Origin: Psychrobacter lutiphocae DSM 21542
GTDB lineage: Bacteria; Pseudomonadota; Gammaproteobacteria; Pseudomonadales; Moraxellaceae
Direction of reading: 5' to 3'
Length of the DNA stretch: 64,000 nucleotides
Assembly: GCF_000382145.1 (NCBI RefSeq)
Contig: NZ_KB907630.1
Coordinates: 1 to 64,000 of the forward strand
A program made the position numbers and the translations under genes. This document shows positions 1 to 8,546 of this stretch, piece after piece. The notes under the pieces were generated by a model, which saw only the letters and a list, made by a program, of their open reading frames with translations, was not told the DNA's origin and ran no database searches. Numbering within the stretch: position 1 is the first letter of the stretch; each line of letters begins with the position of its first letter.

Positions 1-297
1 TGAGTTGTAGTAACGATTCAGCCTTAGGGCGTATTCGCCGCCTGTGGCTTCTATGTCTGTTGCTGATTCAAACTTATTACCTGTGAGTAGGTTGATGGGG
101 TTACCGCCTGCTCTGTTGGTATCTGGATTATCTTGATTGGTTGGGGTCGGTGCAGGACACATAGGTGTGCCGTTTGTACCTATTCTGTTACAGGCCGTAA
201 TAGTGTTCGAAGCGGCAGAGAGAGGGTTGGCGGCATTACTTATATTAGCAATAGCAAGCGATAAGAGAATACTGGCGGTAAGTGTCATTAATCGCAT
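1..297 (-). CDS. RHS/DUF6531-type protein, N-terminal fragment cut by the window edge
   Basis: The reading frame starts at an ATG near the right end and runs off the left edge without a stop, so only about 99 residues are visible. The first 20 or so residues form a signal peptide-like stretch (MRLMTLTASILLSLAIANIS). After a Cys/Pro/Thr-rich linker comes GNPINLLTGNKF followed by GGEYALRLNRYYNS. This matches the opening of the DUF6531 module found at the start of RHS-repeat polymorphic toxins and cell-surface proteins. The rest of the protein, including any C-terminal toxin, lies outside the window, so function cannot be judged. The gene points away from the Tad locus and is preceded by only a weak purine-rich ribosome site. 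It could equally be a broken RHS gene. Confidence 0.6.
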   Translation of the reverse strand, partial: MRLMTLTASILLSLAIANISNAANPLSAASNTITACNRIGTNGTPMCPAPTPTNQDNPDTNRAGGNPINLLTGNKFESATDIEATGGEYALRLNRYYNS

Positions 298-377
298 TGC
301 TAAATTCTAACCCTTTTTTTAATTTTACTTAATATTACAAGGTTGTTGATGGGTTGTCAGATTTTTTATGCAATTAA

Positions 378-1055
378 TTATTCATTAAGTGAGAGGTATA
401 ACACTCGGCTTTTATTTGAGTTATTAGTATTTGACTCAGCTTGTTGATTCATTTTAATAATCTTCTCTTTTGATACTCCTTTTGCTAATAGCGCTTGATC
501 TAAATAACTATTGTACGATTTAAGCACATTTAAAACATAGTTTTGGGTTTCGGAAAATGGTGGTATACCTCCGTACTTAGCGACATTACCTTCTCCTGCA
601 TTATAAGCAGCTAAAGCAAGATGTAATTGGTTGTTATATTTATTCAGTAAATAAGATAAATGCTTTGTTCCTACAGCTATATTGTGTTGTGGATTAAATA
701 AGTTGTATCTCCCATAACTGGCCGCTGTCGTTGGCATAAGCTGCATTAGGCCTCGAGCCCCTTTAGGAGAAACAGCATGAACATTGAAACCTGATTCTTG
801 TTTAATGATGGCTTTTATCAAGTCAGGTGGTACATTATGTTGAGCTGCATAGTGATTTATTATATTATCTAATGGACTATATTTAATCTGCGGTTTGTTT
901 GTACTGTCGTGTACACTATTTTGTACTGTCGCTTTAGTCTGATTAGTGCTTTTATTCATATCAATAAATTGTATGCCAGCAAAGCTAAGCGAACTAATAC
1001 ATATATTTAGTAAAAAAAACATTCCTTTTTGCACTACTTTAAAACTTAAGATCAT
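378..1055 (-). CDS. Lytic transglycosylase (SLT domain)
   Basis: This 225-residue protein has a hydrophobic N-terminal segment (residues 11-27) that would export it to the periplasm. An SLT/GEWL-fold domain spans about residues 62-185. The catalytic glutamate is E87 in KAIIKQESGFN, followed by the family motifs GLMQLMP and LALAAYNAGEGNV. Such enzymes cleave peptidoglycan strands, here plausibly to open the wall for pilus assembly. It is the last gene in the run of Tad genes and lies 136 bp beyond the TadE-like gene, so it may have its own promoter in that AT-rich gap. VirB1-like enzymes commonly accompany secretion and pilus machines. The enzyme assignment is firm; the pilus role is inferred from position. 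Confidence 0.88.
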   Translation of the reverse strand: MILSFKVVQKGMFFLLNICISSLSFAGIQFIDMNKSTNQTKATVQNSVHDSTNKPQIKYSPLDNIINHYAAQHNVPPDLIKAIIKQESGFNVHAVSPKGARGLMQLMPTTAASYGRYNLFNPQHNIAVGTKHLSYLLNKYNNQLHLALAAYNAGEGNVAKYGGIPPFSETQNYVLNVLKSYNSYLDQALLAKGVSKEKIIKMNQQAESNTNNSNKSRVLYLSLNE

Positions 1056-1191
1056 AAGCCTACTCTATTATATTTATATCAATAAAAATATTTGATATGC
1101 CTTTACGATAGGTCAAACTAAGAACAACATGAAAATAATTAATAATTTATATAATTTAAAATTATAAAACTAGATAACTAATCGTAGGCTT

Positions 1192-2235
1192 TTAAAAATC
1201 TTGATTTAATATACCTTCATCTTCTGACAAATCGTAAGAACTCGCTCCTGCAGGGCACTGATAATTAGACTGGAAATCAGAGAATAAATCTGTGTCGAAG
1301 ACGCTCCCAGACTCATCAATCCCCTCAAGTACATTATTAATTTGATCTGCCCCAATTGTAATAATACCTAGTGCTATTAAAATCTTAACCCAATCTCTAT
1401 TACTAACACTCTCATCCTTACCATTTATCAGAATGTCATTAATAATCTCTTCTCTAGACATATTTTCATATTTGCCAGGAAGATTTACTTGTGTTAAGTC
1501 TGGGAGTTGATGCCCACTCGTTTGTGGGGAGTCAGTATTAGCAGGATCATATGACCCAGTTTTTAAACCATTTTGAACAGCAGGACTTAACATTTGGGAA
1601 GATACATCTACCACAACAGGAACTCTATTTGCTGCAAATAGCATAGTATTAAAAGCATCTTGTGGTCCTGATAACAAATCATAGGCTTGTGCAAACATAT
1701 TACCTACTAAAGGTATCGACGGTTTATAACCATAGGTAATCCTAAGCTTCAATACATTTGCCTCTTCAATGGTAATACCTGATGTTTTACCTTGAGTGTC
1801 TTTTAGATTTTCAATATCGGTTTGTTTATTAGGTATGACTTTGTGATCTGTTTTTAATAATTTTTGTAAGGTTTCGTCGTTAAAGTCATCGAAAGCTTTT
1901 TCATTAGGATTAATAATTTCTACCTTCATAAAAGGTGTTTCGGAGGTTGTAATAGTTTGCAACAACCGTGCCGAATCAGAAACTCCTCCGTTAGAACCAT
2001 TGCCTGCACTTAGATAAGGTAAAAACCCTTTAAGCAGACCTGCTTGAATAGCCTTAGGGTCAGCATTTTCGATAGCTCCTGCTCTAGCAGCTTCATAAGA
2101 CGCATAGGTTAAGTTAGTCTTAGCATTGTACATTAGAGTATATTGGATACCAGTCATACCTAGAATAAATATTATAGGACCTATGGTTATGAACTCAGTT
2201 AAAGTAGCGCCCCGTTGTTTTTGATTAAGCTTCAT
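1192..2235 (-). CDS. TadE-like minor prepilin with long C-terminal region
   Basis: The first 40 residues carry a class III prepilin signal: a basic leader ending QKQRG, then ATLTEF with glutamate at +5, then a hydrophobic helix (ITIGPIIFILGMTGIQYTLM). The following segment, NAKTNLTYASYEAARAGAIE, is the classic TadE/TadG continuation. At 347 residues it is much longer than a minimal TadE (150-200), with a polar C-terminal region and a short hydrophobic patch near residues 285-297. It would be a minor pilin or tip component of the Flp pilus. It overlaps the upstream DUF192 gene by 4 bp, so the two are translationally coupled. The family call is good; the role of the extended C-terminal half is unknown. 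Confidence 0.78.
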   Translation of the reverse strand: MKLNQKQRGATLTEFITIGPIIFILGMTGIQYTLMYNAKTNLTYASYEAARAGAIENADPKAIQAGLLKGFLPYLSAGNGSNGGVSDSARLLQTITTSETPFMKVEIINPNEKAFDDFNDETLQKLLKTDHKVIPNKQTDIENLKDTQGKTSGITIEEANVLKLRITYGYKPSIPLVGNMFAQAYDLLSGPQDAFNTMLFAANRVPVVVDVSSQMLSPAVQNGLKTGSYDPANTDSPQTSGHQLPDLTQVNLPGKYENMSREEIINDILINGKDESVSNRDWVKILIALGIITIGADQINNVLEGIDESGSVFDTDLFSDFQSNYQCPAGASSYDLSEDEGILNQDF

Positions 2236-2603
2236 ACTAGATCCTCCGTGAACTTATGGCCAACTATATGAGGCTGAATGATTCCCCTTTTAGATGCTAA
2301 CTCAATGACTTTTTTAGTTTTAGGTGGAGCCAGACAAATACGATTAGGTCTTACTTTATTTTTAACAGAAATAACAAAATCATCTTTATCAAGAAAGATA
2401 ATATTAATAGAATACAGCATACCTATCGTATGAATAGAAGTACAAGGGCTTATTAAAATGCACTCATCAGACTCTAAGCTCTTAGTAAATAATAGCCCTT
2501 TTAGTCGTGATAAAAATGTAGTGGCTTGAATTATTTTCATACGCCCAATAACAGTTTCTTTAGTGATTACTTTCACAATATAGGCCCTTTTATAAGAAAG
2601 CAT
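2232..2603 (-). CDS. DUF192 family protein inside the Tad operon
   Basis: The 123-residue product matches the DUF192 pattern: SRLKGLLF, then a hydrophobic patch, SIHTIGM in place of the usual SI(H)M.FM, NIIFLDKDDFVISVKNKVRPN, and a C-terminal segment leading to a variable end. DUF192 proteins are small beta-rich proteins of unknown biochemical function, usually secreted; no signal peptide is clear here. The first ATG lies inside tadC (14 bp overlap). An internal Met at residue 22 (MKIIQATTFLSRLKG) is an equally good start. It overlaps the next gene by 4 bp, so it is an integral cistron of the pilus operon. DUF192 genes are sometimes seen near Tad loci, but why is not known. Confidence 0.72.
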   Translation of the reverse strand: MLSYKRAYIVKVITKETVIGRMKIIQATTFLSRLKGLLFTKSLESDECILISPCTSIHTIGMLYSINIIFLDKDDFVISVKNKVRPNRICLAPPKTKKVIELASKRGIIQPHIVGHKFTEDLV

Positions 2604-3471
2604 CTTTCATCATGACATAAACTGGGAATCCGATAACAATGAAGGTACAAGGAAAAATAAAAGCAACTAATGGAAAAAGTAATTTTACGGGCGCTTCCAT
2701 TGCCATTTTCTCAGCTTTTTGAAATCGTTCAATTCTACGTTGTTCTGCTTGACTTCTGAGTATTGGTCCTAGATTCATACCCATCTTTTCAGCTTGAATA
2801 ATTGAAGACACCAAACTTTTTACCGACTGATCATCAACTCTAGCGCTCATTTTTCTAAATGCTTCCGACCTACTTACTCCAGTTTTAATATCTCTCACAA
2901 CTTTTTCAAACTCACTTCTAACAGGGCCATTAGGACTTTTATCCACAGCCTGTCTAATCGCGCCATTTAAATTTAACCCTGATTCCACGCTGAGAGTAAT
3001 CATATCAAGAAAAAAAGGCATATCTTTGGAGATTTTATTATTTCTTTTTTTCTTTATTTCTTTAAGCCAAAGGTCAGGGTACATATAACCAAAAATACTA
3101 ACTAAAAAAACCAAAATCAAATTTTGATTAAACAAATATAAAACTAATATGGCAAAAAAAGTAAGAAAAAAGCAACTAAAAATCTTACTCGCAATAATAT
3201 GCGAAGGCTTAAACTGATATTCCACTCCAGCATGGATTATTTTCTTTTCATACCTCTCATATGTTTGTTCATTAACATAAGGTGATACATAGAAGGCAAT
3301 AACATTTATAAAAAAACTAAAGGCTTTATAAAAGATGGGTGGGTCATCATAATGCTCTCTATCATCATTTGGTACGCGAAACATGAAGTAAAGCAAACAC
3401 CAAACTAATACAAAGACTATTAGAGTAATAAACCCAATTAAAATATATATTTGAAGTGAATAATTCAGCAT
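2590..3471 (-). CDS. tadC: Tad pilus inner-membrane platform protein TadC
   Basis: This 293-residue membrane protein has a type II secretion F (GspF/TadC) domain in its second half: DMPFFLDMITLSVESGLN, then the amphipathic bundle to RRIERFQKAEKMAMEAPVKL, then a terminal transmembrane hairpin. Hydrophobic segments also lie near residues 5-30, 48-62 and 92-130. With TadB it forms the inner-membrane platform on which the TadA ATPase acts to extend the Flp pilus. It begins 7 bp after tadB ends, in the same direction, so the two are co-transcribed. Length and order agree with other Tad systems. Confidence 0.88.
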   Translation of the reverse strand: MLNYSLQIYILIGFITLIVFVLVWCLLYFMFRVPNDDREHYDDPPIFYKAFSFFINVIAFYVSPYVNEQTYERYEKKIIHAGVEYQFKPSHIIASKIFSCFFLTFFAILVLYLFNQNLILVFLVSIFGYMYPDLWLKEIKKKRNNKISKDMPFFLDMITLSVESGLNLNGAIRQAVDKSPNGPVRSEFEKVVRDIKTGVSRSEAFRKMSARVDDQSVKSLVSSIIQAEKMGMNLGPILRSQAEQRRIERFQKAEKMAMEAPVKLLFPLVAFIFPCTFIVIGFPVYVMMKDAFL

Positions 3472-3478
3472 ACTTAAC

Positions 3479-4318
3479 CTAAATATCTATATTGACAATT
3501 TTTCGAATAAAAATAATACCAAGTACTTCAAATATAATTAAAGCTAATAGAGCCATATACCCCTCTTTAGTTGTCCATAATTGAGACATTGCCTCTGGCT
3601 CCATCTTTGATAAAACAATAATTAATAGTACAGGCATCAATCCGACTACCCATGCTTGCATCTTTCCTTGTGAAGTTAGTGCTCTTATTTTGCCTTCAGC
3701 TTGTTCGATACTTCTAAGTGTTCGTGCCACATTTTTTAGTGCATCTGACAACTCCCCTCCTGTTTCTACAGATGTTCTTATCACTGAAACTGTTAAAACT
3801 ACAGAGTTTAGAGGCATTCTTTTTGCAAAGTTCTGTAAGGACTGATCAACTGAAACTCCAAGCTTTTGTTCTCGAACCACCATACTTACTTCTTTAGACA
3901 AAGGGTTTGGAAACTCTTCTGCGATCATTGAAAAAGCACCAGATAAACTATTCCCTGCTAATAATGAGCCAGCCATTAAATCAATAGCATCCGGAAGTTG
4001 TTTTTCAAATAAAGAAATTCTTTTATTTTTGATATGCTTAATAACAAAATAAGGGAGAATTAAAACAATAATCACAAATGCTAAAATTAAAACATAATTG
4101 CTTAATAAATAAAAAGCCAGAAAAATTAGACTAATAGCACCAGTTATATAGGCTATAAAATAGGTATTAACTCTATTTTCAGGAAGACTATAATCAATTG
4201 ATTTAGATAGTATTGATATTTTTGATCTTGTAAAAGACCCTGACATATTTTTAGAAAAAAATATATAAAATATGTAGAAAATCACTGCAAGTAAAACAAA
4301 AAACCCAAAATAAAGCAT
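3479..4318 (-). CDS. tadB: Tad pilus inner-membrane platform protein TadB
   Basis: The 279-residue product has an N-terminal transmembrane helix, a second hydrophobic pair around residues 50-92, and a type II secretion F domain starting at LPDAIDLMAGSLLAGNSL. That domain continues through the conserved VRTSVETGGELSDAL-like segment (here IRTSVETGGELSDALKN) and ends in a membrane hairpin. TadB and TadC are paralogous platform subunits of the Tad machine. It lies 13 bp after tadA and 7 bp before tadC, within one transcription unit. TadB and TadC are told apart mainly by position and by which half of the domain is conserved. Confidence 0.87.
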   Translation of the reverse strand: MLYFGFFVLLAVIFYIFYIFFSKNMSGSFTRSKISILSKSIDYSLPENRVNTYFIAYITGAISLIFLAFYLLSNYVLILAFVIIVLILPYFVIKHIKNKRISLFEKQLPDAIDLMAGSLLAGNSLSGAFSMIAEEFPNPLSKEVSMVVREQKLGVSVDQSLQNFAKRMPLNSVVLTVSVIRTSVETGGELSDALKNVARTLRSIEQAEGKIRALTSQGKMQAWVVGLMPVLLIIVLSKMEPEAMSQLWTTKEGYMALLALIIFEVLGIIFIRKIVNIDI

Positions 4319-4331
4319 GTGAATTCCCTAC

Positions 4332-6035
4332 TTATATCTTAAAGTAATCAGTTTTCATATCAATACCACTATCAATCAGGTCTTGATAGAAAGCAGGGAT
4401 TGTTTCAGTAGATCTATACACACCTTGAACAACTCTGTCTTCATCATATCCATTTTTTTTATATTCAAATATATCTTGTAGTTGAATCGTATTTCCTTCA
4501 ATCCCAGTTACTTCAGTAATATGAGTTATTTTCCGACTACCACAAGCAAAACGAGTCTGCTGCACTATAATATCAATAGCTGATACTATTTGCTCTCGAA
4601 TGGCTTGTAGAGGTAAGTCCATACCTGCCATTAAAACTAAAGTTTCTAGTCGAGATAGTGCATCCCTAGGCGTGTTAGCATGCAATGTGGTTAAAGAACC
4701 CTCATGACCTGTATTCATAGCTTGTAACATATCTAATGATTCGGCACCTCGACACTCACCTACAACGATTCTATCAGGCCTCATCCTTAATGAGTTTTTC
4801 ACAAGATCACGGATAGTTATTGAGCCTTTACCTTCAGCATTCGCAGGCCTAGATTCTAATGCAATTAAGTGATCATGGTCTAACTTAAGTTCTGCCGCAT
4901 CCTCGATAGTTATTATCCTCTCACCATTAGGGATAAAGTTTGACAAAACGTTTAGTAATGTTGTTTTACCAGATCCAGTTCCCCCTGAAATAATAATATT
5001 TCGCCTATGTTTAACACAAGACTCAAGAAACTCTGCCATATTCGACGAAAGACTATCCATTTCAACTAAATCTTTAACTTTTAATCTCTTTTCTGGGAAC
5101 TTACGAATCGTGATTGTAGGCCCCTTTAATGCTAATGGAGGTATGATTGCATTTACCCGAGAACCATCTTTTAATCGAGCATCAACCATAGGTGAAGACT
5201 CATCAATTCTTCTTCCAATAGGCGAAACAATTCTTTCAATAATATCAAGAACTGCTTGGTCGCTACTAAAAACAGAGCCTGTTAGAAGAATACGACCTTT
5301 TTTTTCAACATATATCTCACTTGCAGAGTTAACCATAATCTCAGAAACATCTTTGTCTGCTATTAAAACCTCCAAGGGCCCTAGCCCAATCGCTTCATTT
5401 AACACTAAACTTTTAATACGCTCTATATTTTTTCTATCTACTGTTAAATCGTTTTCAATTATTTTATTTAAGCAATTAAGTGTTGTTTCATATAGCTCTT
5501 TATCAGACATTTTAGAAACGTCTTGCCGCTCTAAGTCCATAGTCTCAATTAACTTTGCATGCAGCTGTTTCATAAGCTTCATTTCTTTTTCAAGCTCAGC
5601 TTTACTATCCACATATTTAGTGAGACCAGTTTCAATAGGCTGGCACAGAGGTTCTGTCTCTTTTCCCTTGAAAGAGCTCTTCATAGGATTAACTGTAGAA
5701 TCGAACATATCTTCTTTTTTCAATTCATACGATAATTCCTCAGCATCTATACTTAGAATAACAAACCTATACTTTCCAATATCTATTTTATCCCCTTCTT
5801 CTAAGGGACCATACATATCGACTTTAGAACCATTAACATATGTACCATTAGCACCTCGATCAAGATCTTCGACTACATAACCAGCAGGCAGCTTTTTAAT
5901 TACTGCATGCTCATTCGATGTCAACCAACCTTTTATTTGCAGGTCAGCCTGTAAACTTTTACCTATAACTATTTCATCATTATCGAAATCAACAATAGAC
6001 TCCTTATCTTTATAAAACACCTTAATCTTTAACAT
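4332..6035 (-). CDS. tadA: TadA/CpaF secretion ATPase with N-terminal FHA domain
   Basis: Residues 1-95 form a forkhead-associated (FHA) domain: IVIGKSLQADLQI, LTSNEHAVI, and EDLDRGANGTYVNG, which match the GR / SxxH / NGT positions of that fold (with Lys in place of the usual Arg). A linker to about residue 145 and a helical segment lead into a CpaF-type secretion ATPase with Walker A GGTGSGKTT at 351-359, IITIEDAAELKL, RPDRIVVGECRG and the His box TGHEGSLTTLHAN. The enzyme powers Flp pilus assembly at the inner membrane. CpaF proteins usually lack an FHA domain and work with TadZ, whose gene is absent here, so the FHA module could take over a localisation or signalling role; that is inference. 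The gene abuts the secretin gene without a gap. Confidence 0.93.
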   Translation of the reverse strand: MLKIKVFYKDKESIVDFDNDEIVIGKSLQADLQIKGWLTSNEHAVIKKLPAGYVVEDLDRGANGTYVNGSKVDMYGPLEEGDKIDIGKYRFVILSIDAEELSYELKKEDMFDSTVNPMKSSFKGKETEPLCQPIETGLTKYVDSKAELEKEMKLMKQLHAKLIETMDLERQDVSKMSDKELYETTLNCLNKIIENDLTVDRKNIERIKSLVLNEAIGLGPLEVLIADKDVSEIMVNSASEIYVEKKGRILLTGSVFSSDQAVLDIIERIVSPIGRRIDESSPMVDARLKDGSRVNAIIPPLALKGPTITIRKFPEKRLKVKDLVEMDSLSSNMAEFLESCVKHRRNIIISGGTGSGKTTLLNVLSNFIPNGERIITIEDAAELKLDHDHLIALESRPANAEGKGSITIRDLVKNSLRMRPDRIVVGECRGAESLDMLQAMNTGHEGSLTTLHANTPRDALSRLETLVLMAGMDLPLQAIREQIVSAIDIIVQQTRFACGSRKITHITEVTGIEGNTIQLQDIFEYKKNGYDEDRVVQGVYRSTETIPAFYQDLIDSGIDMKTDYFKI

Positions 6036-7376
6036 TTATTTTTGTCCCTCTTCAAAATAAACTCTATTATTTTCACTCTTGAAAAAGTCTACTGGTAACA
6101 GTTTATTATCCATATTTAAGCTCTCTACCATTTCACTAGCTTTACTTGTAATGGAATTAGAAGGGTTCTGTTTTTCACTGTAGATAAATGGCGTAACTAT
6201 AAATAATAATTCAGTTTGTGCGTTTACTTTACTTTCGTTTTTAAAAAGCCTACCTAAAAACGGCGTTTTATGAAGTCCTGGAACCTGTGAATTAGTATCA
6301 GACTGTCTATTATAGTTCAATCCGCTCAATACAAGAGTTTCCCCATTTTGTAAGCTAAAGTCCGTTGTTGTTTTTCTAGTCAATAGTCCAGGTACATTAT
6401 CAATTTGAACCGCATGATCAATTTCACTTATCTCTGATTTTATATTTGCTAATATACTTCCATCATTTTGTATAATAGGAGACACATCTAATTTAATACC
6501 ATAGTCTTTAAAGTCAACTGAGGGAGTACCAGTAGCTGAAGCACTTGAATACGGCACTTGTCCACCAGATAAAAACTCCGCATTCCCACCATTTCTACAT
6601 GACAAGACAGGGTGTGCAATGAGCTTAGCCGTTCCTTCACTTTCCATTAAGTTGATACGGCTTGTAATAGAAGATATTAAACCAGCATAAGTTTGAAATG
6701 GTCTTATATGTGGCCCAGGAGGGATGCCGTCAAAATCAATCCCTCCAGGTTGTGATTTATAAGCTTTACTTTTCTTAAACTCTCCAATAACACCTACTCT
6801 TGGACCATCTACTTGTGATGACCACTCAATTCCTAAATTTTGACTAGCACTTCTGGTTACTTCAACAATTTTAACGTCAAAATACACCATTCTTGTATCA
6901 TTCGAATCAGCAGTTTGATTATTAGCACGTGTAAGATTTGTAATATATTTATACTGCGATAAAAAGTTATCAATTTTACTCTTATCGAACTCACTAATAT
7001 TCTCTCCCTCTACAACTATTGTATCACCAACAATATTAGCAGAGATCTGTGGATATTTAGCAATAAAGTATTTGATCTCATTAAACATTCTGGGCAGATT
7101 AGCAGGATATACATGAGTATTTATACTTTGAACAGAGTTTTTTCTCCAAACTTTAATAGTTGTATCACCATTTTTTATTCCTGTTAATAGCACACCTTTT
7201 TTACCAATTGGTAAAGCATTAATAACCTCATCACTTCCAACAGCAACATTAGTAATACTATTATCATTAATGAATTCAGATTGGCCTACATATAGTGTCA
7301 TAACCCCACTGTTGACATCTGCTAGTGCGAAAGTCGATATACCTACTAAAATGGTACAAATTGATTTTTTAAACAT
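6036..7376 (-). CDS. cpaC: Tad pilus outer-membrane secretin (CpaC/RcpA)
   Basis: This 446-residue protein has a signal peptide (first 19 residues ending FALA) and an N-terminal pilus/secretin domain (VGQSEFINDNSITNVAVGSDE). A central N1-like domain follows, then a C-terminal secretin domain: VPYSSASATGTPSVDFKDYG, VPGLLTRKTTTDFSL, and the signature VPGLHKTPFLGRLFK. It would form the outer-membrane channel of the Flp pilus. It lies directly between cpaB and tadA; the usual tadZ and rcpB genes are missing from that interval. Length is normal for the CpaC family. Confidence 0.9.
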   Translation of the reverse strand: MFKKSICTILVGISTFALADVNSGVMTLYVGQSEFINDNSITNVAVGSDEVINALPIGKKGVLLTGIKNGDTTIKVWRKNSVQSINTHVYPANLPRMFNEIKYFIAKYPQISANIVGDTIVVEGENISEFDKSKIDNFLSQYKYITNLTRANNQTADSNDTRMVYFDVKIVEVTRSASQNLGIEWSSQVDGPRVGVIGEFKKSKAYKSQPGGIDFDGIPPGPHIRPFQTYAGLISSITSRINLMESEGTAKLIAHPVLSCRNGGNAEFLSGGQVPYSSASATGTPSVDFKDYGIKLDVSPIIQNDGSILANIKSEISEIDHAVQIDNVPGLLTRKTTTDFSLQNGETLVLSGLNYNRQSDTNSQVPGLHKTPFLGRLFKNESKVNAQTELLFIVTPFIYSEKQNPSNSITSKASEMVESLNMDNKLLPVDFFKSENNRVYFEEGQK

Positions 7377-7395
7377 ATTTTACTCTTTGATAATA

Positions 7396-8328
7396 CTAAT
7401 TTTTTAGATGTCTATTTCCATATATTACGTCAATAGATGGTTTAGGGGTGGGGGCAACTTCTACATTAGTCTCTTCAGTATTTTCTTTTAACTCGAACAT
7501 TTTTTCATTTATATCTTCTACATATGAGTCAGGTATCGAAGGAGGAGAAGGAGGAACAAAAGTTTCAGGTTTATCGAATGTTTTTAAATTTAGTTCGCGT
7601 TGTAAAGTTTGTAGGCTAACAACATTATCTGTATAAGTCATATCATTAGGATTTCTTAATACGGCTGATAAACGTCCCAGCTCTAGTGCTGTTGTAATCT
7701 TAGAAACGTCGTCTAAATCTAGATCTAAAGTAATAGTTCTAAAACTATCATTATAATTTGTGTCTGTAAGGTAACTATTACTAGTACTTAGTGAATCACC
7801 TGTTGCTAATACACGTACATTTTGCATTAATGGAGCAGCAACAATATTACCATTTTTTTGATATGTAAGAATAAGGTCAATATGGTCATTAGGTTTTAGC
7901 ATTGATGATATCGAGCTTTCATCATCAACAGGTATAGTTAGAGCTCTTCTCCCTGGGGATAATCTACCTGATAACTGCCTACTCTCATCAGTATCAATAG
8001 ACATCCATGTTAAAACATCACCTCTCTTAACATCATTCAACAACAATGCACCCTCAATATTTTCAGCTTGATCAGGAGTAATTGCAGTAGACTGCGCAAA
8101 TTCTACTGGTATATCGTTTCTTACAGCAAACTGAGAACTATCAAAAGGGTCTATGATTGTTCCTTTTGGCAAGTCATTATTAGCTACAATATAACTAACA
8201 GTATCAGTGCTCAGAGAGGACTCTATTTTTTTATCAACAATTACTTTGAGTAATACCGCACATATTAATGCAAGTAATATCGACAATAATAACGCTATAA
8301 CGTTTTTATTTAATTTAATTTTTTTCAT
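7396..8328 (-). CDS. cpaB: Flp pilus assembly protein CpaB/RcpC
   Basis: The 310-residue protein has an N-terminal membrane anchor (IALLLSILLALICAVLLKVI), then an SAF domain (VANNDLPKGTIID) and the RcpC/CpaB core (SGRLSPGRRALTIPVDDE, LKPNDHIDLILTY, ALELGRLSAVLRNP). The tail is Pro-rich and variable. CpaB proteins are periplasmic, interact with the secretin and are needed for Flp pilus biogenesis. The start overlaps the end of the small prepilin gene by 4 bp, and the secretin gene follows after 19 bp. Confidence 0.88.
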   Translation of the reverse strand: MKKIKLNKNVIALLLSILLALICAVLLKVIVDKKIESSLSTDTVSYIVANNDLPKGTIIDPFDSSQFAVRNDIPVEFAQSTAITPDQAENIEGALLLNDVKRGDVLTWMSIDTDESRQLSGRLSPGRRALTIPVDDESSISSMLKPNDHIDLILTYQKNGNIVAAPLMQNVRVLATGDSLSTSNSYLTDTNYNDSFRTITLDLDLDDVSKITTALELGRLSAVLRNPNDMTYTDNVVSLQTLQRELNLKTFDKPETFVPPSPPSIPDSYVEDINEKMFELKENTEETNVEVAPTPKPSIDVIYGNRHLKN

Positions 8329-8546
8329 TTTCTCTCTGTATCTGTCAGTGCATCAACATCATCTAAGTGACTAATTGATTTAGAATAATTTGTATGTCGA
8401 GTTTGAAAAGCCTCATGCATCATGCTCCACAAGTTTTTATCTCCTACCTGGATACCAAATACAATAGCTATCACTACTAATGTTGCTAAGAGGTACTCAA
8501 CTGCAATATTACCTTTTTGACTTTTCATGTTATTTATTAACCTCAA
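8325..8546 (-). CDS. Small Flp/TadE-like prepilin (73 residues)
   Basis: After a short basic leader (MKSQKG) comes NIAVEYLLATLVVIAIVFGI. This gives a prepilin-peptidase site after glycine with glutamate at +5 and a hydrophobic helix, then a polar tail of about 40 residues. This is the architecture of Flp pilins and of the smallest TadE-like proteins, but the tail does not resemble the GxxG/YxxI pattern of major Flp pilins. Two methionines (1 and 7) are possible starts. It overlaps both neighbours (17 bp with the secreted protein gene, 4 bp with cpaB), so it is translated with them. It is either a minor pilin or a second pilin subunit. Confidence 0.65.
   Translation of the reverse strand: MRLINNMKSQKGNIAVEYLLATLVVIAIVFGIQVGDKNLWSMMHEAFQTRHTNYSKSISHLDDVDALTDTERK

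Noticed and set aside
5110-5880. Open frame of 256 codons on the plus strand opposite tadA
   Set aside because: It lies wholly antisense to a clear secretion ATPase gene, is Ser-rich as expected for a mirrored frame, and matches no family.
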